DNA from: Limnoperna fortunei
Lineage: Eukaryota > Mollusca > Bivalvia > Mytilida > Modiolidae
DNA: 64,000 nt
Direction of reading: 5' to 3'
Assembly: GCA_944474755.1 (NCBI GenBank)
Contig: OX104113.1
Coordinates: 48,189,644 to 48,253,643 of the forward strand
Shown here: piece by piece, positions 1 through 11,802 of the stretch
How positions within the stretch are numbered: the first letter of the stretch is position 1
Layout: each line of letters opens with the position of its first letter
Position numbers and translations under genes: made by a program
The notes under the pieces: generated by a model
Told to the model about the DNA's origin: nothing
The model's input: the letters and a program-made list of their open reading frames with translations, nothing else
Database searches by the model: none

Positions 1-345
1 CAATTTTACCCCACGCATTGAAGTTGGAGGGGTATAATGTTTTTGACTGGTCCGTCCGTCTGTAATCACAGTTTGTGGACGAAACACCTCTAAAACCACT
101 CAACAGAATTAAAAGAAAATTGTACACCATATGTAGTTGTGCATATTACCAGGAATTTTTTATCTGCAAATTTTTGTGCGAGTTATGGCCCATTGGACTT
201 GAGAATTTGCGGACAATCCCGATTTTTTTCATTATACCCAACGCAACTAGGTTACTGAGGGTATAATGTTTTTGACTGGTCAGTCAGTCCGTTCGTCAGT
301 CCTATTTTTGTAAGCGCACCTCCTGTGCAACTACTGATAAGAATT
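1..345. repeat. Dispersed repeat, two partial copies in tandem
   Basis: The block GGGTATAATGTTTTTGACTG occurs at 30 and again at 259, each followed by a GGTC(C/A)GTC-rich run, so two partial copies about 229 bp apart lie head to tail. Text of this type is familiar to me from invertebrate, especially molluscan, intergenic DNA. No protein is convincing here: the 63-codon frame at 75-266 lies within the repeat. Confidence 0.5.
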
Positions 346-488
346 TTATTATTAAACAAACTAAATATGTGAAAAGTAGTTTGATTTATAAAATCCCTGT
401 CAAATGTGGGGTATTAAAGTTGTGACTTGTCAAAGTTGTTACTTGAGAAATTGTAGAACTTTAAATAGAATTTACTTAATTGTTTCAG

Positions 489-627
489 CCTGTGCATCTT
501 ATATTGAAGATGCTGCGATTATTGTTATAGATACACCATGGAGTTCAACCCAAAAAAGTCACCAAGAAAAGTGGAAGAATTTTACTTTGGAATGGCCAGA
601 TTTTAGTTGTCCTCCTGATTTAAACAG
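489..627 (+). CDS. Possible orphan internal exon, product unrecognised
   Basis: A 139-bp block is open in one frame and bordered by a good acceptor (TTAATTGTTTCAG ending at 488) and a good donor (AACAG then GTATTTTC from 628). It enters with two bases of a split codon and leaves with two, so it would be a phased internal exon. The predicted peptide (about 45 residues) contains the stretches IEDAAIIVIDTPWSS and EKWKNFTLEWPDFSCPPD, acidic and aromatic-rich, with more protein-like composition than the AT-rich DNA around it. I do not recognise the family. No matching exon was found within the following few kilobases, so it may be a stranded exon, a piece of a long gene with large introns starting outside the window, or chance. 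Confidence 0.3.
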
Positions 628-1184
628 GTATTTTCATTTCATTAAAATCATCATTTGTTGTAAAAATGTTTTTTTTTTATTTAAGACCTTCTTAAATTAT
701 TTCTTGTTAAATACTTGTTTAATTATACTTGTTTATCGTTTGTGTTATCGTTCACCGTATGGTTTTTCTGTTGTATTAGCCTATATCGTGTAGTGTTTGG
801 GCAATTTGATTTTACATGTACATCGTTTTTACGTTTAATAAACTGCAACATTAAATAACATCTTTCTGCTGCAAGGATAATAACTGTGCATTAATAGTTT
901 TTAATAACTTAATGAATCATTAACGTAAAAAAGTTCCTATACGTTGATATATTATTGCATTAAACAGGATCTGATTTTTTTACATAATATAAACTGTAAT
1001 TTAGATGTCAGTTAAAAAGGAACAATAAATAAATAAATATTTTTAAGTCGATACAAATACATCGGAACTAACAAAAGTTTTATTTCAAGTCGATATGGTT
1101 TATAAGAAAAGAATGCCAGCTTTTTCATGAGCTATTTAACCGGATTTTAACAAACACAAAACAAAAAGAGAAAGAGAGTAACCC
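628..1184. other. No gene seen; AT-rich
   Basis: Low-complexity AT-rich sequence with many stops in all frames. It would be intronic if the 489-627 block is a real exon. Nothing else supportable. Confidence 0.4.
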
Positions 1185-1485
1185 GAACCCAATTGATTGG
1201 AAAAGTATGGCGTTTTGGGTAGGGGCGGAAAATTTAGCCTTTTGTAGCGGCTACAATGATCCTATTCTTTTTCGAAATCTACAATTTATAGTGGAAGGAG
1301 CATGGAACTCTCCAACACGTTACCCACTACGGTCCGCGGTCAGGCTTCCCGTATTATGACCTGACAACCCCCCCCCCCCCCCAAAGAGAGGGTCTACCCT
1401 ATCCGCCACTCGGGGACGCGCTGGGCTGCTCTGTGGGGTTGAGCACTGGGAACCCTCCCAGCATGGTCCCAGCCCGAACCTAATA
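1185..1485 (+). mobile_element. Dispersed element family D, 5'-truncated copy (D1)
   Basis: Shares ordered landmarks with the copies at 5464, 11463 and 12052: GGGGCGGAAAATTTAGCC, TTTGTAGCGGCTACAATGA, a CACTACGGTCCGCGG block, TTCCCGTATTATGACC, a poly-C run (13 C from about 1370), then GGGACGCGCTGGGCTGCTC and ending with CAGCATGGTCCCAGCCC. The usual left end (CCAGCGAGCAGTATTTC) is missing. The same sequence, in reverse orientation, forms part of every satellite monomer after 31 kb. Confidence 0.75.
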
Positions 1486-2223
1486 AAAACCATGGGTGCA
1501 CCGGACGAGTAAGCATTGCTTGCCCATAATTAGACAACCGTTTAGTTACTCATTGTCATGTCCCTGTTATTGTTCGTGCATTATTTTTTCTTGCTGTACA
1601 AAAACTACCGTTATAATTAAAGACAATATCAAGATACGAATAAGAGTTTTGTATATCAAAATCATGACAAAAAAGTTTAAATTTGTAACTCTTGAGTGGG
1701 TTTTCTCTTACTGAAGACCACGATTTTAGATTTTTCTGTATTTACCTTTAGTTTCCACATTTCACAATACAGTTCAAAAAATATTTAGAGCATTTTTCAG
1801 GCCATTAGCGCTGACAACAATACCGTATCATCATCATACAATAACCGAGATATTTTCATATACATATTTAATTCATTTTGACATAGTTCAACAAACTTTT
1901 CCAAACTCAAACTTTTCCAAACTATCTATATTATTAACTACAAAATATTACTCCAGTAATGAACTATAAATATGCCATTAAAATGACATAATATGAAAAA
2001 TTGGTGTAAAGATAAAGATATAGATAGTGTATATATACTGGATTGTATTTTGGCATTCAAGACAAAGCAGGGTTTGTTAAGAAATAAAAGAAAAAAAGTT
2101 GTGTTTACACATTGGAGGTAGCAGAATAGAAGGGTAATTTCTCGAAAAACGGCTCAAGATATCTACGTGAAATTTACACAGAAGTTAACATTTTCCTAAA
2201 AATTATCAACTCATCATCATACT
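1486..2223. other. No gene seen
   Basis: AT-rich intergenic DNA. A 72-codon frame at 1496-1714 has no recognisable features and looks random. Confidence 0.4.
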
Positions 2224-2796
2224 AATTTAGTGCCATTACTCGTTATGTAGCATAGCGGGAGTGAATCACTCCCGGCACTTTGATGCCCAAAAGAATTTGC
2301 ATATACAGTCAGACGTGGTCGATCTTGATATCTTTCGACAGTGTCACCATTTTTTTATGTTTCGTGTTTAAAAATTGATCATTATTGATAGGTGATGAAA
2401 ACTGTTGCCGTTTTTTTAATTACGTTTTCTACACGAAAAACATTGAGAAACCCGAAACTGAATGGCGTGTTAAATCTTGGGTAATACATATGTAAATTAC
2501 TGGATTCTTACTACGGGATGTTTGGTATAGTATGCAAATTAGCACGTTTAAATAATAAAATTAGGTCCATATAAGAGAAAATAATTAACATAGCATTTTC
2601 CACCTGCATCTTCAAAGACGAAAAAAAATTCTGCAATAAAGATTGTTTCCCGTTCGTTTCGCAATGTCTAAACTTTAATAACGTAAAGATGAATATAATG
2701 TTTCAATGTTGTATTAATAGACCTAAGTTAGATTTTTTTATTTGCTACATTACGAGCAATAGGACTGAATTCTGCCGTTAATCCGACAAATCATAA
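2224..2796 (+). mobile_element. MITE-like element with inverted termini, copy A
   Basis: Left end AATTTAGTGCCATTACTCG and right end (reverse complement) AATTCAGTCCTATTGCTCG form imperfect terminal inverted repeats of about 27 bp, continuing into TATGTAG/AATGTAG. Just inside the left end is a near-perfect palindrome GGGAGTGAATCACTCCC. No coding capacity is seen. A second copy lies inverted at 29,890-30,540; shared internal blocks include AGTGTCACCATTT, CATTGAGAAACCCGAAACTG and GTAATACATATGTAAATTAC. Outer limits are approximate because similarity between copies runs a little past the inverted termini on one side. Confidence 0.65.
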
Positions 2797-4139
2797 ATTA
2801 TTTACTAAAATGTGTAACCATAATGACGTAAGAGTCCACAAGGCTGGTAGCTAGATAAGCTGAAGTTCAGTGAACATTCAATCTGGTTTAATTGTAAGGT
2901 CCTTTGTATCTGTGTAACAGATAGTCGATAGTGATACACGTAATGTAGTACAGTTGAACGAAATCAATTTTAAATTAAAAAAATTTGGTCGTGAATATAT
3001 AGCAATACCATACAATTGTAAAATGTGTGTAGGTTGATATTATACAATTAATGACTTTGATATAGGTCGATGTCATTATTGATCAGCCAGAGAAAATTTA
3101 ATATTCACCGAGCCGATATGCGAGGTAAATATACATTTTTGAGTGCTGAGAAATTATAATAGCTGCTGTAAATTAAAGTCAGTAATTGTTCGCCCACCAT
3201 CATCTTTCATAAGAAAAGCAGAGAATGATTTTTCTATTTGAGCACCTGCTTACATTTTGTAACTGCTGTAATGCTGGTTACCCTTGATATATATTTTTTA
3301 AATTTAATACTGCATTTCGAAGCCGATTTTATGATAATCATGAAATTCTAGTTTCATCACATCTCAGATATATATAACAGATTATATATTATATAACAGT
3401 ATAAATCAATCAAAAATAGTGTATATTTTATAATTACAGATTATCGCATTTAAGCTCAAGCTAAGGCATAAAAAAATTAACTGCTAAATTATACATAACA
3501 ATAGTTTTATTTTTCTGTACTTCAGAGAAAAAAAACAAGATGCAAAACTGATGATATAATCATTTCTTAAAATAATTAATAACGAGCATATTATATGAAT
3601 AGTTATTAATGAACCCGTAATGACGTCTATAGTCTGGTGTTCGGATTCTTCGCGTTATAATTAACCTTTGTAGTCGTTTTTTTTTTAAATTGAAACTTCC
3701 AGAAGCACAAATTATAGTCTAAAAATATTTATACTCAAGAACACAAATTTGTACACATGTTTCCTGGTTGAGCAAGAACATTAATTTTCAGAAATCATTT
3801 AGCACTAGTCGTAATGTGTTTACTGGAGAACTTGATTTCATGTCTTTTGCTAATACAGCCATAACCATTACATCTAAACATGAAACTAGTGATTTTGCAG
3901 CGGATAATAAACTTAAGGGTCTCAAGTACTTGTAATACCCACCAGATTGCAAATTAAGTATTTTTTAATGTTTTAATCCGAAAGGTTTCGTGACGAAACT
4001 GCATTATTTTCCCTAGGTCATGTGTCTAACCTCAATGTTCCGTGTTGGATTTTGAATGACACCATAATCTCAAAATTAGCCGTAAAACAAGATTTAAAGA
4101 AAAACTCAAAAGCATTATTGATTAACCTAAACCGAAATC
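2797..4139. other. No gene seen; AT-rich
   Basis: AT-rich with frequent stops. The last 200 bases may be decayed 5' sequence of the reverse-transcriptase element that follows, but I cannot align it to anything. Confidence 0.35.
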
Positions 4140-5190
4140 AAAGACGAGTATGCCAAGAGGTGCTTTACTTCCCTCCTAGACATACATGTTGTTGTCCCTA
4201 CAGACAAGGCTTGTAACAAAATTGTGTTTGTATGTAGGTCATATTACTATGAATGCCTGATTAAAGAGCTAGGCATCAAGGATAACTTGTAATTTCATAT
4301 ACTAACGTACTACATTTGAAGATAACAATCCTGTCTAACTAAAGCTTACCATACTTGGATTCTTAAATTACATAAAGATCCTTACAAGGAAATATACATA
4401 GCCGCCTCATCTACATCCTCTACGAAAAAGGTGTCAAAACGGTTGAATAAGATATTGTCTTCAGTGAAAGAAGGACAGCAAAATTACTGTGAAACTGTTT
4501 ATTAGGGAAGTAATATTAATCCTATGTTAAATTAAAAAAAGTAACAAGAACTTTATGAAAATTTTAAAGTCACGATCGATATCTAAAATTTCATCTGTTA
4601 TAACCTTGGATTTTTCAACTCTTTATACTTCCTTGCATGAACTTGAAAAACTAAAATCCCGTCTTTAGGAAATCATACATAAAGCGTTCGCTTCCTCATA
4701 TGCCTACAAATTTCTAGTTTAAGTTTACGACTATACATTCTGTCTACTAAAGAACTAAAACAAAATATATGCAACAGCGAAGAGAACAGGTTTATAGTAG
4801 GCTAGATTTTCTGATCGACAACATATTTGTGACTTTTGGAGGATGTGTTTTTCAGCAGAAAATTGGAATTCCAATGGGTACAAACTTCTTGCCGATTTGT
4901 TCCTGCATTTTTATGAAACGGACTTTCTTCGACGTCTTATTAAAGACAAGTAGATAGCAGAAGCTATGTCCTTAAGTTTTACACACGGATATATTTATGA
5001 TGTCCTTTCAATTAACAACCCTTAATTTGAAGAGTGGCTACCGTTAATATATCCTTCTGAACTAGAAATTACAGAAACCACAGAAACAGCTTCATAATTT
5101 TTAGACTTGCACCTCGAATATGACACCAACGGTCATCTTAGCACATGAATTTTCCACAAACGAGACGATTTTAATTTCAAATTATAAATT
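4140..5190 (+). pseudogene. Decayed reverse transcriptase, Penelope-like type
   Basis: Pieces of one reverse transcriptase can be followed in order through shifting frames. They are VVVPTDKACNKIVFVC with YYECLIKELGI (about 4190-4290), WILKLHKDPYK and VKEGQQNYCETVY (about 4350-4500), motif A LDFSTLYTSL (from 4606), FLIDNIFVTFGGCVFQQ then motif B GIPMGTN (4865-4885), motif C YIYDVLSINN (4990-5019) and LDLHLEYDTNGHLST (about 5105-5145). The GIPMG and RYIDD-like motifs in this spacing, with the upstream TDKACN and KLHK blocks, are typical of Penelope-like or related mollusc RT proteins. The second residue pair of the catalytic motif is Y-D instead of D-D, and several stops and frameshifts are present, so it cannot be active. 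No GIY-YIG endonuclease could be read, so the class assignment is inference. Confidence 0.75.
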
Positions 5191-5463
5191 TTCTTCACCC
5201 AAGCAGCAATATTCCAGCTTCTCCTCTTGCAGCAAGTAAACTGATTTTTGCTGACGTCATCCGTTTTCTTCGGAATAAACGACTCGTCCGCGCTATTAAT
5301 GTTTTAATATAGATACAACTGTCTTGTCGAAAAATATTCAATCTCGTTTGAAATATGGTTGCAGATATTACTCCCAAATTTTTAATTCAGTGTACAGTAA
5401 ACGTGCTATGATGTTGTTGACGCACCTATTAGTGACCAGTGGTACATGATACCCATATATTTA
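5191..5463. other. Junction sequence between RT remnant and element D2
   Basis: May contain more decayed 3' sequence of the RT element, but no motif is legible. A 60-codon minus-strand frame here has no features. Confidence 0.3.
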
Positions 5464-5872
5464 TCGATTGGATGTCTGCTTTACGTCCAGCGAGCAGTAT
5501 TTCAGCTATATTCAGGACGGGAACAAGTTAACAAATAATAAGTCAACGAAAATAGGGGTGGGATGGGTCACAGGGAATACAATTTTGACTGCAACTCGAA
5601 AAGTATTGAGTTTTGGATAGGGGCGGAAAATTTAGCCTTTTGTAGCGGCTACAATGAGCCTACTTTTTTCCGAAGTCTACAAATGGGTTCTTTATCGTGC
5701 AAGGAGCGTGGCACTCTCCAAAACATTACACACTACGGTCCGCGGGCAAGCTTTCTGTATTATGACCTGACAACCCCCCCCCCCCCCCCCCAAAAAAAAA
5801 ACGAAAGGGTCTCACCTATCCGCCATCCGGGGTCGCGCTGGGCTGCTCCCCCAGTATGGTCCCAGCCCATAT
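5464..5872 (+). mobile_element. Dispersed element family D, longest copy (D2)
   Basis: Begins GATTGGATGTCTGCTTTACG, then CCAGCGAGCAGTATTTCAGC and TATTCAGGACGGGAAC, then GGGTGGGATGGGTCACAGGG, GATAGGGGCGGAAAATTTAG, the CACTACGGTCCGCGG block, a run of about 16 C from 5775, and ends GCTCCCCCAGTATGGTCCCA near 5870. This copy shows the full order of landmarks, including the left part that D1 lacks. A short deletion removes most of the tRNA-like D-arm region that copy D3 keeps. No transposase is encoded, so it is non-autonomous. I recognise the left-end wording as a very common bivalve repeat; its formal family name I do not know. Confidence 0.75.
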
Positions 5873-8800
5873 ATTGAAATCAACTAACGAACTCGCATTC
5901 TACAGTAATGGAAGCGGGAGGTTTGGCAAGCCAAAATAAATTGTTTTACTAACCATTTCTTTTGAAGTGCCTGTACCCAATTAGGCTATTGCTGTAGTTA
6001 CTTTATATTGGTTGTTGGTTCTGGACTTGTGAATAGTCTTTTTTGACAGTATTTTGTTATTACCTTCATTTTTATTATACTAGTTATTATTTGCGACTGT
6101 AGATGGTACTAACTCTGTTAAAAAATTAGGTCTTCAGGTTCTAAAAAGTCATTTGTATGTTTTCCCCATAGGATATTACGATTTTCTACATTGTCCGTCA
6201 TCATGGATTTAGGACAAAAAAACGCACAATACAATCACCATCTGTATTACATTTACCCTAAATAACAAATCAATTTGCCAAATAGGATGTCAAGAGTTGT
6301 TAAATTCTATGGAATTTCAGTCAATCGTAAATCATTTATGGCCCTTAATATTCCATAGCACCAAATATACATTGTGTTTAGAACCAACGAAACTTCTGCC
6401 AAGATTGATTCGAATTGTCCTTTTAGTTTTTGAGAAGATTTTCTCTTTGCAATATGCAACAAACTAAAAGGCTCGTTCCTTCATTACGATACCGTTTTTT
6501 GGAAAACATCCAAAAAATTGTTTAACCTTAATAAAACCTTAACTGGAAAATTATGCTGTAAAGTCCTTAAAAACCATAAAACAGAATTTATTGATGATCT
6601 TAGACAATTATTTGTAAAGTGCAACACAACCCTCTATTAATATAACAATAATTTGCAGAAATTGAATCATATTATCCTAAATTGATCAAAAGATTCCGAG
6701 AAGGTTTCTGCAGTTCAGTCACTACACTTGCACTAAAAATTGTTGCTTCGTTAGGGCTACGATTTAATTCCTAACCAAACTTAACCTGACACCTGAAATT
6801 ATGGAACTGTTTTTTTTCGGATTATGCACATGACGTCACGTACATGTAATACGCGCGGAAATGGGTCGATTACGAAGGCCATGTAATGTGGAGGTCATAA
6901 TAAATAAGCTTAGTTCCTTGAAGGTAACTCTCGTTATTACTATTTAAGATTTATTCGCGAATTCTCTCTATACTCGTACCTATGTCATTTTTACAACTAC
7001 CACTGAGCGCAATGTGTGGGCTTCCGTCAAATATCCACGATGACCTACTCCATGACTAGTTTTAAATGTCTTAAATCACATACTAGGCATACTTCAATAA
7101 TGAAGAAAGTAATTGATTGATTGGAATTGAACTTTTGCTAACACATTTATCCAGTCAAGTTTTCATCTACATTTCTTAGTTGAATAAATCCCTTTTGTGT
7201 AAGTCAGCAACTACCCTCCAGTCGAGTACATTTTATTTACATAGATCTATTAGTTGATCAGCGGTTCAATATGCTATTGTTTTTATCCTATAAATTTTAT
7301 ATTCAGCTGTTTCTGTTCTTTAATAGTCATACTTTTTTATCCGCGCGTATTATTAAAGATCCCGTCCGCAGTTAGACAGTTATCTTTAGCTTGACACTGG
7401 TAGCACGGTTTTTGTGTCACACAGACCTATAGTTATTATTTATACTTGTATTTGGCGCGATTTTAAATCTTTATCAATCAATTTGCAGTCTCTTGCTTTT
7501 TAAAAAGCGCTGTAAGAGATCAATTTAAAGTATTAAATATACACACATTACCAGCAGTTGTAAATGGTTTATCATTATGTTTATGGATTCGTTGTCAGAC
7601 ACTGTTGTTAATGCTGACTGAATCTTTAACAGACATTTCGTTATAATTCCTATTTGAATATTTACAAAACGTTTGTTTTTTTTAATAACCTCTGCTCATT
7701 TGTCTTTTACTATACCTTATGTTAAATTTCTTAAATTATGATAAAAGGATAAATCTTAGCCGCTGTACTAATTATACGTTAACGCATTTACGTCTATTCG
7801 TATCTTGTTACAAGACATACAAATTATCAGGATAAACATTCATCAAGTTGTTACCCATTTGTTCTTCAAATACATTTCAGGATGATTAGTATGTAATGAA
7901 AATTAAATGGCGTGGAAACTAATTTTGGAATATAAATGGTCTAAAAGAAATTTATATTCAACTTAATGTCACAGCTCTGTATTCGAAATAAAGGGCAAAC
8001 ATTATCATGCTATAATCTATTCAAGGAATGATGGTATTCATTCTACATATAGTTCGACTAATACTTTAGATATTAAATGTTTAGAAAGTGACGAAAACGA
8101 TTTGTTCTATCTAAAGCTTCAAATTTCCTTAAATTGTAGATGTTCAAGAACGAACTCTATCATATTTACTTTCTAAAACACGACCTTAATCACAATTTTT
8201 TTTATTAAAATCGTCTCGAACTCACACAATTTATTATTAATCTTACCTTATTGTCAACCCACAAGCAATCCTTGTGAGCAATTATACTTGTACAGAATTT
8301 AAATGTGTTTAAGTGTAACTGTTTACATTAAAGAATTGCAACATAAAATTGGCATTCAAAATAAAAATATGAAGCATTAACCTTTTTAAAATGTAATAAT
8401 GAAATATAATGAAAAACATTCCTATCAAAAGTGCATGTAACTATTTATAAAATATGAATATAAACCATTAAACGATTAAAAAGGTAAGAATGTAATATAT
8501 TACTACCAAAAATACTGGCAACTATTTTTAACACTTTCATTTATTTATCGAGTCTGCTAAACCGTAAAACTTCAACAAAGTGATGTTGTAAAATTTTCCA
8601 AACCATTTTTCCATTTAATATTACATTTATTTAGCATAGCAGTCAAGTATTGTTATGCACATTTCGATTTTTTCTAAATTACACGAAAACCAAAAACAGT
8701 AGGAAATCATGCTTTCTTTTTTGTTAACGAGTATGAACACTAGAAAAGATTATTGTAATATTGACCCAACTGGCCCGAAAATATAAAATGAAATAATGCT

Positions 8801-9357
8801 GCACCTGACCATCCTGATGTGAAATAGATTAAAATTTTATCCGAGGTCACTTCAGTGTTACCTAACCCGAGAAAAGGTTACAATTTTTTAATTCGGTAAT
8901 TATGGCCATGCCGTTTGCAAAATCGTGTTTCACATACTTCTATATTATTTCTTTAGAATTTTATTCTGACCCAAGGCAAGGCAACACGAATATTACCGCA
9001 ATAAAACAGATAAATGACAATAAGAATTAAAAAAACGATGAAATTGTTCCACTTTATTTAAAATGCTCGAGTCTTTAATCATTCTCTTAAAGCAAAAAAA
9101 TCAGATCGACCTATATCCTTTGTCACGTCGTACGTAACACAATATATTGTAATAGTCTGTTCTGGAAAGCTTAGATGCGAACTGATAATGACTCAATCTT
9201 AATACTATGATTTTCGAATCATTTGTTCATTTGATATAATGACAATTTGTTATCTAATAAAATTTATATTCATGACTTTCTTTGTTCAAGGTTTAGCTGT
9301 CAATGTTGTCTGCGGTACGTCTTTGGTAGATTGATTGATGCTAACCGTTCTGCAAAA
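5873..9357. other. Long stretch without recognisable gene
   Basis: About 3.5 kb of AT-rich DNA with dense stops. I looked for transposase, reverse transcriptase and exon-like blocks and saw none I could defend. Short simple-sequence runs occur but no tandem array. Confidence 0.4.
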
Positions 9358-9400
9358 TTTCAGCTATATTAAGGACGAGAATAATTTTATAAATTGATAA
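9358..9400 (+). mobile_element. Small fragment of element family D left end
   Basis: AATTTCAGCTATATTAAGGACGAGAA matches the left-end block of D2 (TTTCAGCTATATTCAGGACGGGAAC) with few changes; nothing downstream matches. Broken fragment. Confidence 0.4.
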
Positions 9401-9529
9401 AACCATGCTGAAATATAATAAAACTGTAATCTCACATAATAGTATGAAGGTATATATACATAAAAACGAATAAAGTGATTAAATCATTTATAATCAGTAA
9501 ACGAAATTTTACATTCCGGTCAAAGACTG

Positions 9530-9895
9530 TTTCTATGGATTTTCACATGACTGGGAATCCAAAAAGACCAAAACTCGTTACTTAAAGTTGTCAAATTTTG
9601 TAAATTTCACTCGCCACATCCGCTCGCTTCTTTTTTGTAAATACAAATAAGGGGTGGGGGGTGATTCTGTGCAATTTTCAATTGCAAGAATAAATGATAA
9701 AGAATCGGGGCAGATATTTAATCTACTCTTTACTGATGATGAAACAATTTTAAGTGCATGAAGAATAGCATGTGCCTCTTCAATGAATACAGATGAAGCG
9801 GGTGGAAGGCGGCGAGTTTCAACACGCTCTCTAAAGCTGAAGAAACTTGCTGTCTTTCGATCCATTTGTATATATTGTACTATGTCCAGGATTGT
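9530..9895 (-). pseudogene. Decayed RNase H domain of a non-LTR retrotransposon
   Basis: Reading the minus strand, the order of RNase H landmarks is kept across at least two frameshifts. First comes NGSKDSK near 9865 (canonical D-G-S with the first Asp read as Asn). Then RRLPPASSVFIEEAHAILHAL, which holds the conserved Glu of the E-A-x-A-I helix, followed by CPDSLSFILAIENC, which holds the next conserved Asp. Last is FWIPSHVKIHRNS near 9535-9575. This arrangement (TDGS, E.A.I..AL, DS.S...A, W.PSHVGI.GN) is that of the C-terminal RNase H of jockey/I-type LINEs. Neither a reverse transcriptase upstream nor an intact reading frame is visible, so this is a fragment of a dead copy. Confidence 0.65.
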
Positions 9896-10249
9896 GGGAT
9901 TTTATTTCTGCAAAGTACAGCTGAATAATTAAAGGATTTGTTTCCGATTTTTATGCATTCCCAAATTGTAAATACGGATTTGGGGTTCAAGCAGGGAGAA
10001 TTATGTGGAATTTCGACAAGAGCCATTTAATCTAAATTTGTACCAGAAGTCTCCGAATGAGCTTTAATTCTAAGGCCAAAAGGTTGAATTTTATTTTGAT
10101 GTTTTCATAAAGTGAATTGAAAACACGACGGATAATCCTTGAATTTGGTTTCTTGTGCAAAGCGATCGTAATTCTCTTTTTATACAAACAAGAAACGTGG
10201 CCACTCCACAAAACCAGGTTTTCAACGATTTAACAATAAATTTTTGTAG
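9896..10249. other. No gene seen
   Basis: May include further decayed sequence of the LINE upstream of its RNase H (minus strand), but no motif can be read. Confidence 0.3.
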
Positions 10250-10690
10250 TAGACTTGTAAGTGAAACGGTTTTTTTCTTTAGTTGCAGAGACCTTGATAC
10301 GACTGGCCTCAAATCCAATCTTGAGCTAGGTCTTCATGTAAGCTTGCTATATCCAAAGTTTCAGCAAGATTGGCCGTAGGATTGACCGTAAACTGTATTT
10401 CTATTTTTAGTAAGTGACCTCGAGTTTGATCGGACTGGCCCCAAATCCAATCTCAAGCTAGATCTTTATGCAAGCTTTATATATTTTAAGTTTCAGCAAG
10501 ATTGGTTTATCCGAACTGAAATTAATGACCTGAAACGGTTTTTCTATTTTTAGTTTTAGCAAGTGACCTTAACCCAACTGACCATAAATCCAATCCCAAG
10601 CTAGGTCTTTATGCAAACTTGCTATATCCAAAGCTTCATCAAGATTGCTTTATTCATACTTAAGTTAATAACCGGCAGCCATGTTTGACG
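10250..10690. repeat. Short tandem array, three units of about 126-149 bp
   Basis: The phrase GACCTTGATACGACTGGCC or its variant starts near 10,290, 10,416 and 10,565. Each is followed by CAAATCCAATC, AGCTAGGTCTT(C/T)ATG, AAGCTT(G) and a TTTCAGCAAGATTGG block, then a T-rich CTATTTTTAG spacer. A partial unit precedes the first. Two opposite-strand 74-75-codon frames here are by-products of the repeat. The wording resembles a repeat family I know from bivalve intergenic DNA. Confidence 0.8.
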
Positions 10691-11462
10691 CCGCACCCCA
10701 ATCTAAAAGCCCCAAGCATAGTCGTAGTAGGTAAACTGTATCGAGGATTTTGACTTACGACTTGGGAGACGAGTCATAAATTTCGATTGAACCAGTGATC
10801 TGTATAGATTAAGTCAAACAGGTTAGCATGGAGTCAAATATTAGACAACAAAAGTAGTTTCTTTTACAATTTTGATATGATTATTATATACGGCCTAGTA
10901 AGGCGTTTTCGATGAAACTATGTGAAAACATTACCTTAGGTGATTACTGAATTCAGTATAAAAAATGATTTGTTACAAATGCATCAAGTTCATTGATAAA
11001 AATTAACCCTTCAAAAACATTATTTTAATTCGTGATCAGGGTGCATCTTTCGTTTGTTACAAAAATGCATCCTAACGGTTTTGCTGGTGGAGAATCGAAA
11101 ACCTTTTTTTTCATTGCCCATTTCTATAATCTATTTAAACACAACTGCACAGTTGAGGTTCAATATTATTCATGATTATTCTATGGTCACATATGAACAG
11201 GGGTTAAAATATAGAGAACCATCTATATCATCTTCTAACTTGAGCATTCCTAATAATTTTAATACTATAAAGTGACGGGGAAACCCCAATTAATATATAT
11301 GGGTCCACTAGCTGGTCAGTTATTTCAACAGCTACAATATAAAAATGAATTAGAAAGAACATTTCCAGAGCTCTTTTTTGCTCATAACCATTTGTGTTGT
11401 ACATTGTAATTGTTTAAGGATATCGTTTTATTTTCCTTCAAGTTGCCACAGGATAAATTATT
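10691..11462. other. No gene seen
   Basis: AT-rich. A 73-codon frame at 11,054-11,275 has no recognisable domain, signal or splice border. Confidence 0.35.
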
Positions 11463-11802
11463 CGATGTTTGTTTTACGTCTAGCGAGCATTATTTCAGCT
11501 ATATTCAGGAAAGGAACAAGGTAATAAACAAAAAATGAAATAGAAAATGACCAACCAAAGGGCAAAATTGCTATTGGAAATGTATAGCGTATGGTACAGG
11601 CATAAAATTTAGCCTTTAGTAACGGCTTCAACGAGCCTACAATTTTGAAATCTGCAACATCGGTCTTTATTGACCCCCCTTCCCCCTTTCTCCCTTACAA
11701 AACGAAAGGACTTTCTCTATCCGCCACCTGGGAACCGCCTGTGTAGCTCGGTGGGTAAAGCACGGTGAATCCTCACAGAAAGGTCCAAGCCCCGCCATTA
11801 TT
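11463..11802 (+). mobile_element. Dispersed element family D, copy D3, with tRNA-like end
   Basis: Left end TTACGTCTAGCGAGCATTAT then TTTCAGCTATATTCAGGAAA match D2; AAAATTTAGCC, TAACGGCTTCAACGAGCCTA and a C-rich tract follow, but the CACTACGGTCCGCGG block is deleted. The right end is better preserved than in other copies and reads like the D-arm to T-arm half of a tRNA gene (see 11,744-11,792). Confidence 0.7.
11744..11792 (+). other. tRNA-like module (A-box and B-box-like) at the end of D3
   Basis: TAGCTCGGTGGG at 11,744-11,755 fits the Pol III A-box/D-arm pattern (continuing TAAAGCAC as in a D-arm 3' strand), and GGTCCAAGCCC at 11,782-11,792 is close to a B-box (GGTTCGANTCC), about 26 bases later. 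There is no cloverleaf acceptor stem that I can pair, so this is not a tRNA gene. It suggests that family D carries a tRNA-derived segment; in D1, D2 and D4 the corresponding region is more altered. Confidence 0.45.

Noticed and set aside
75..266. 63-codon frame near the window start
   Set aside because: Lies inside a dispersed repeat of which a second partial copy follows; no protein features.
11744..11792. A functional tRNA gene
   Set aside because: Only D-arm-like and T-arm-like blocks are present; no acceptor stem or anticodon arm can be paired.
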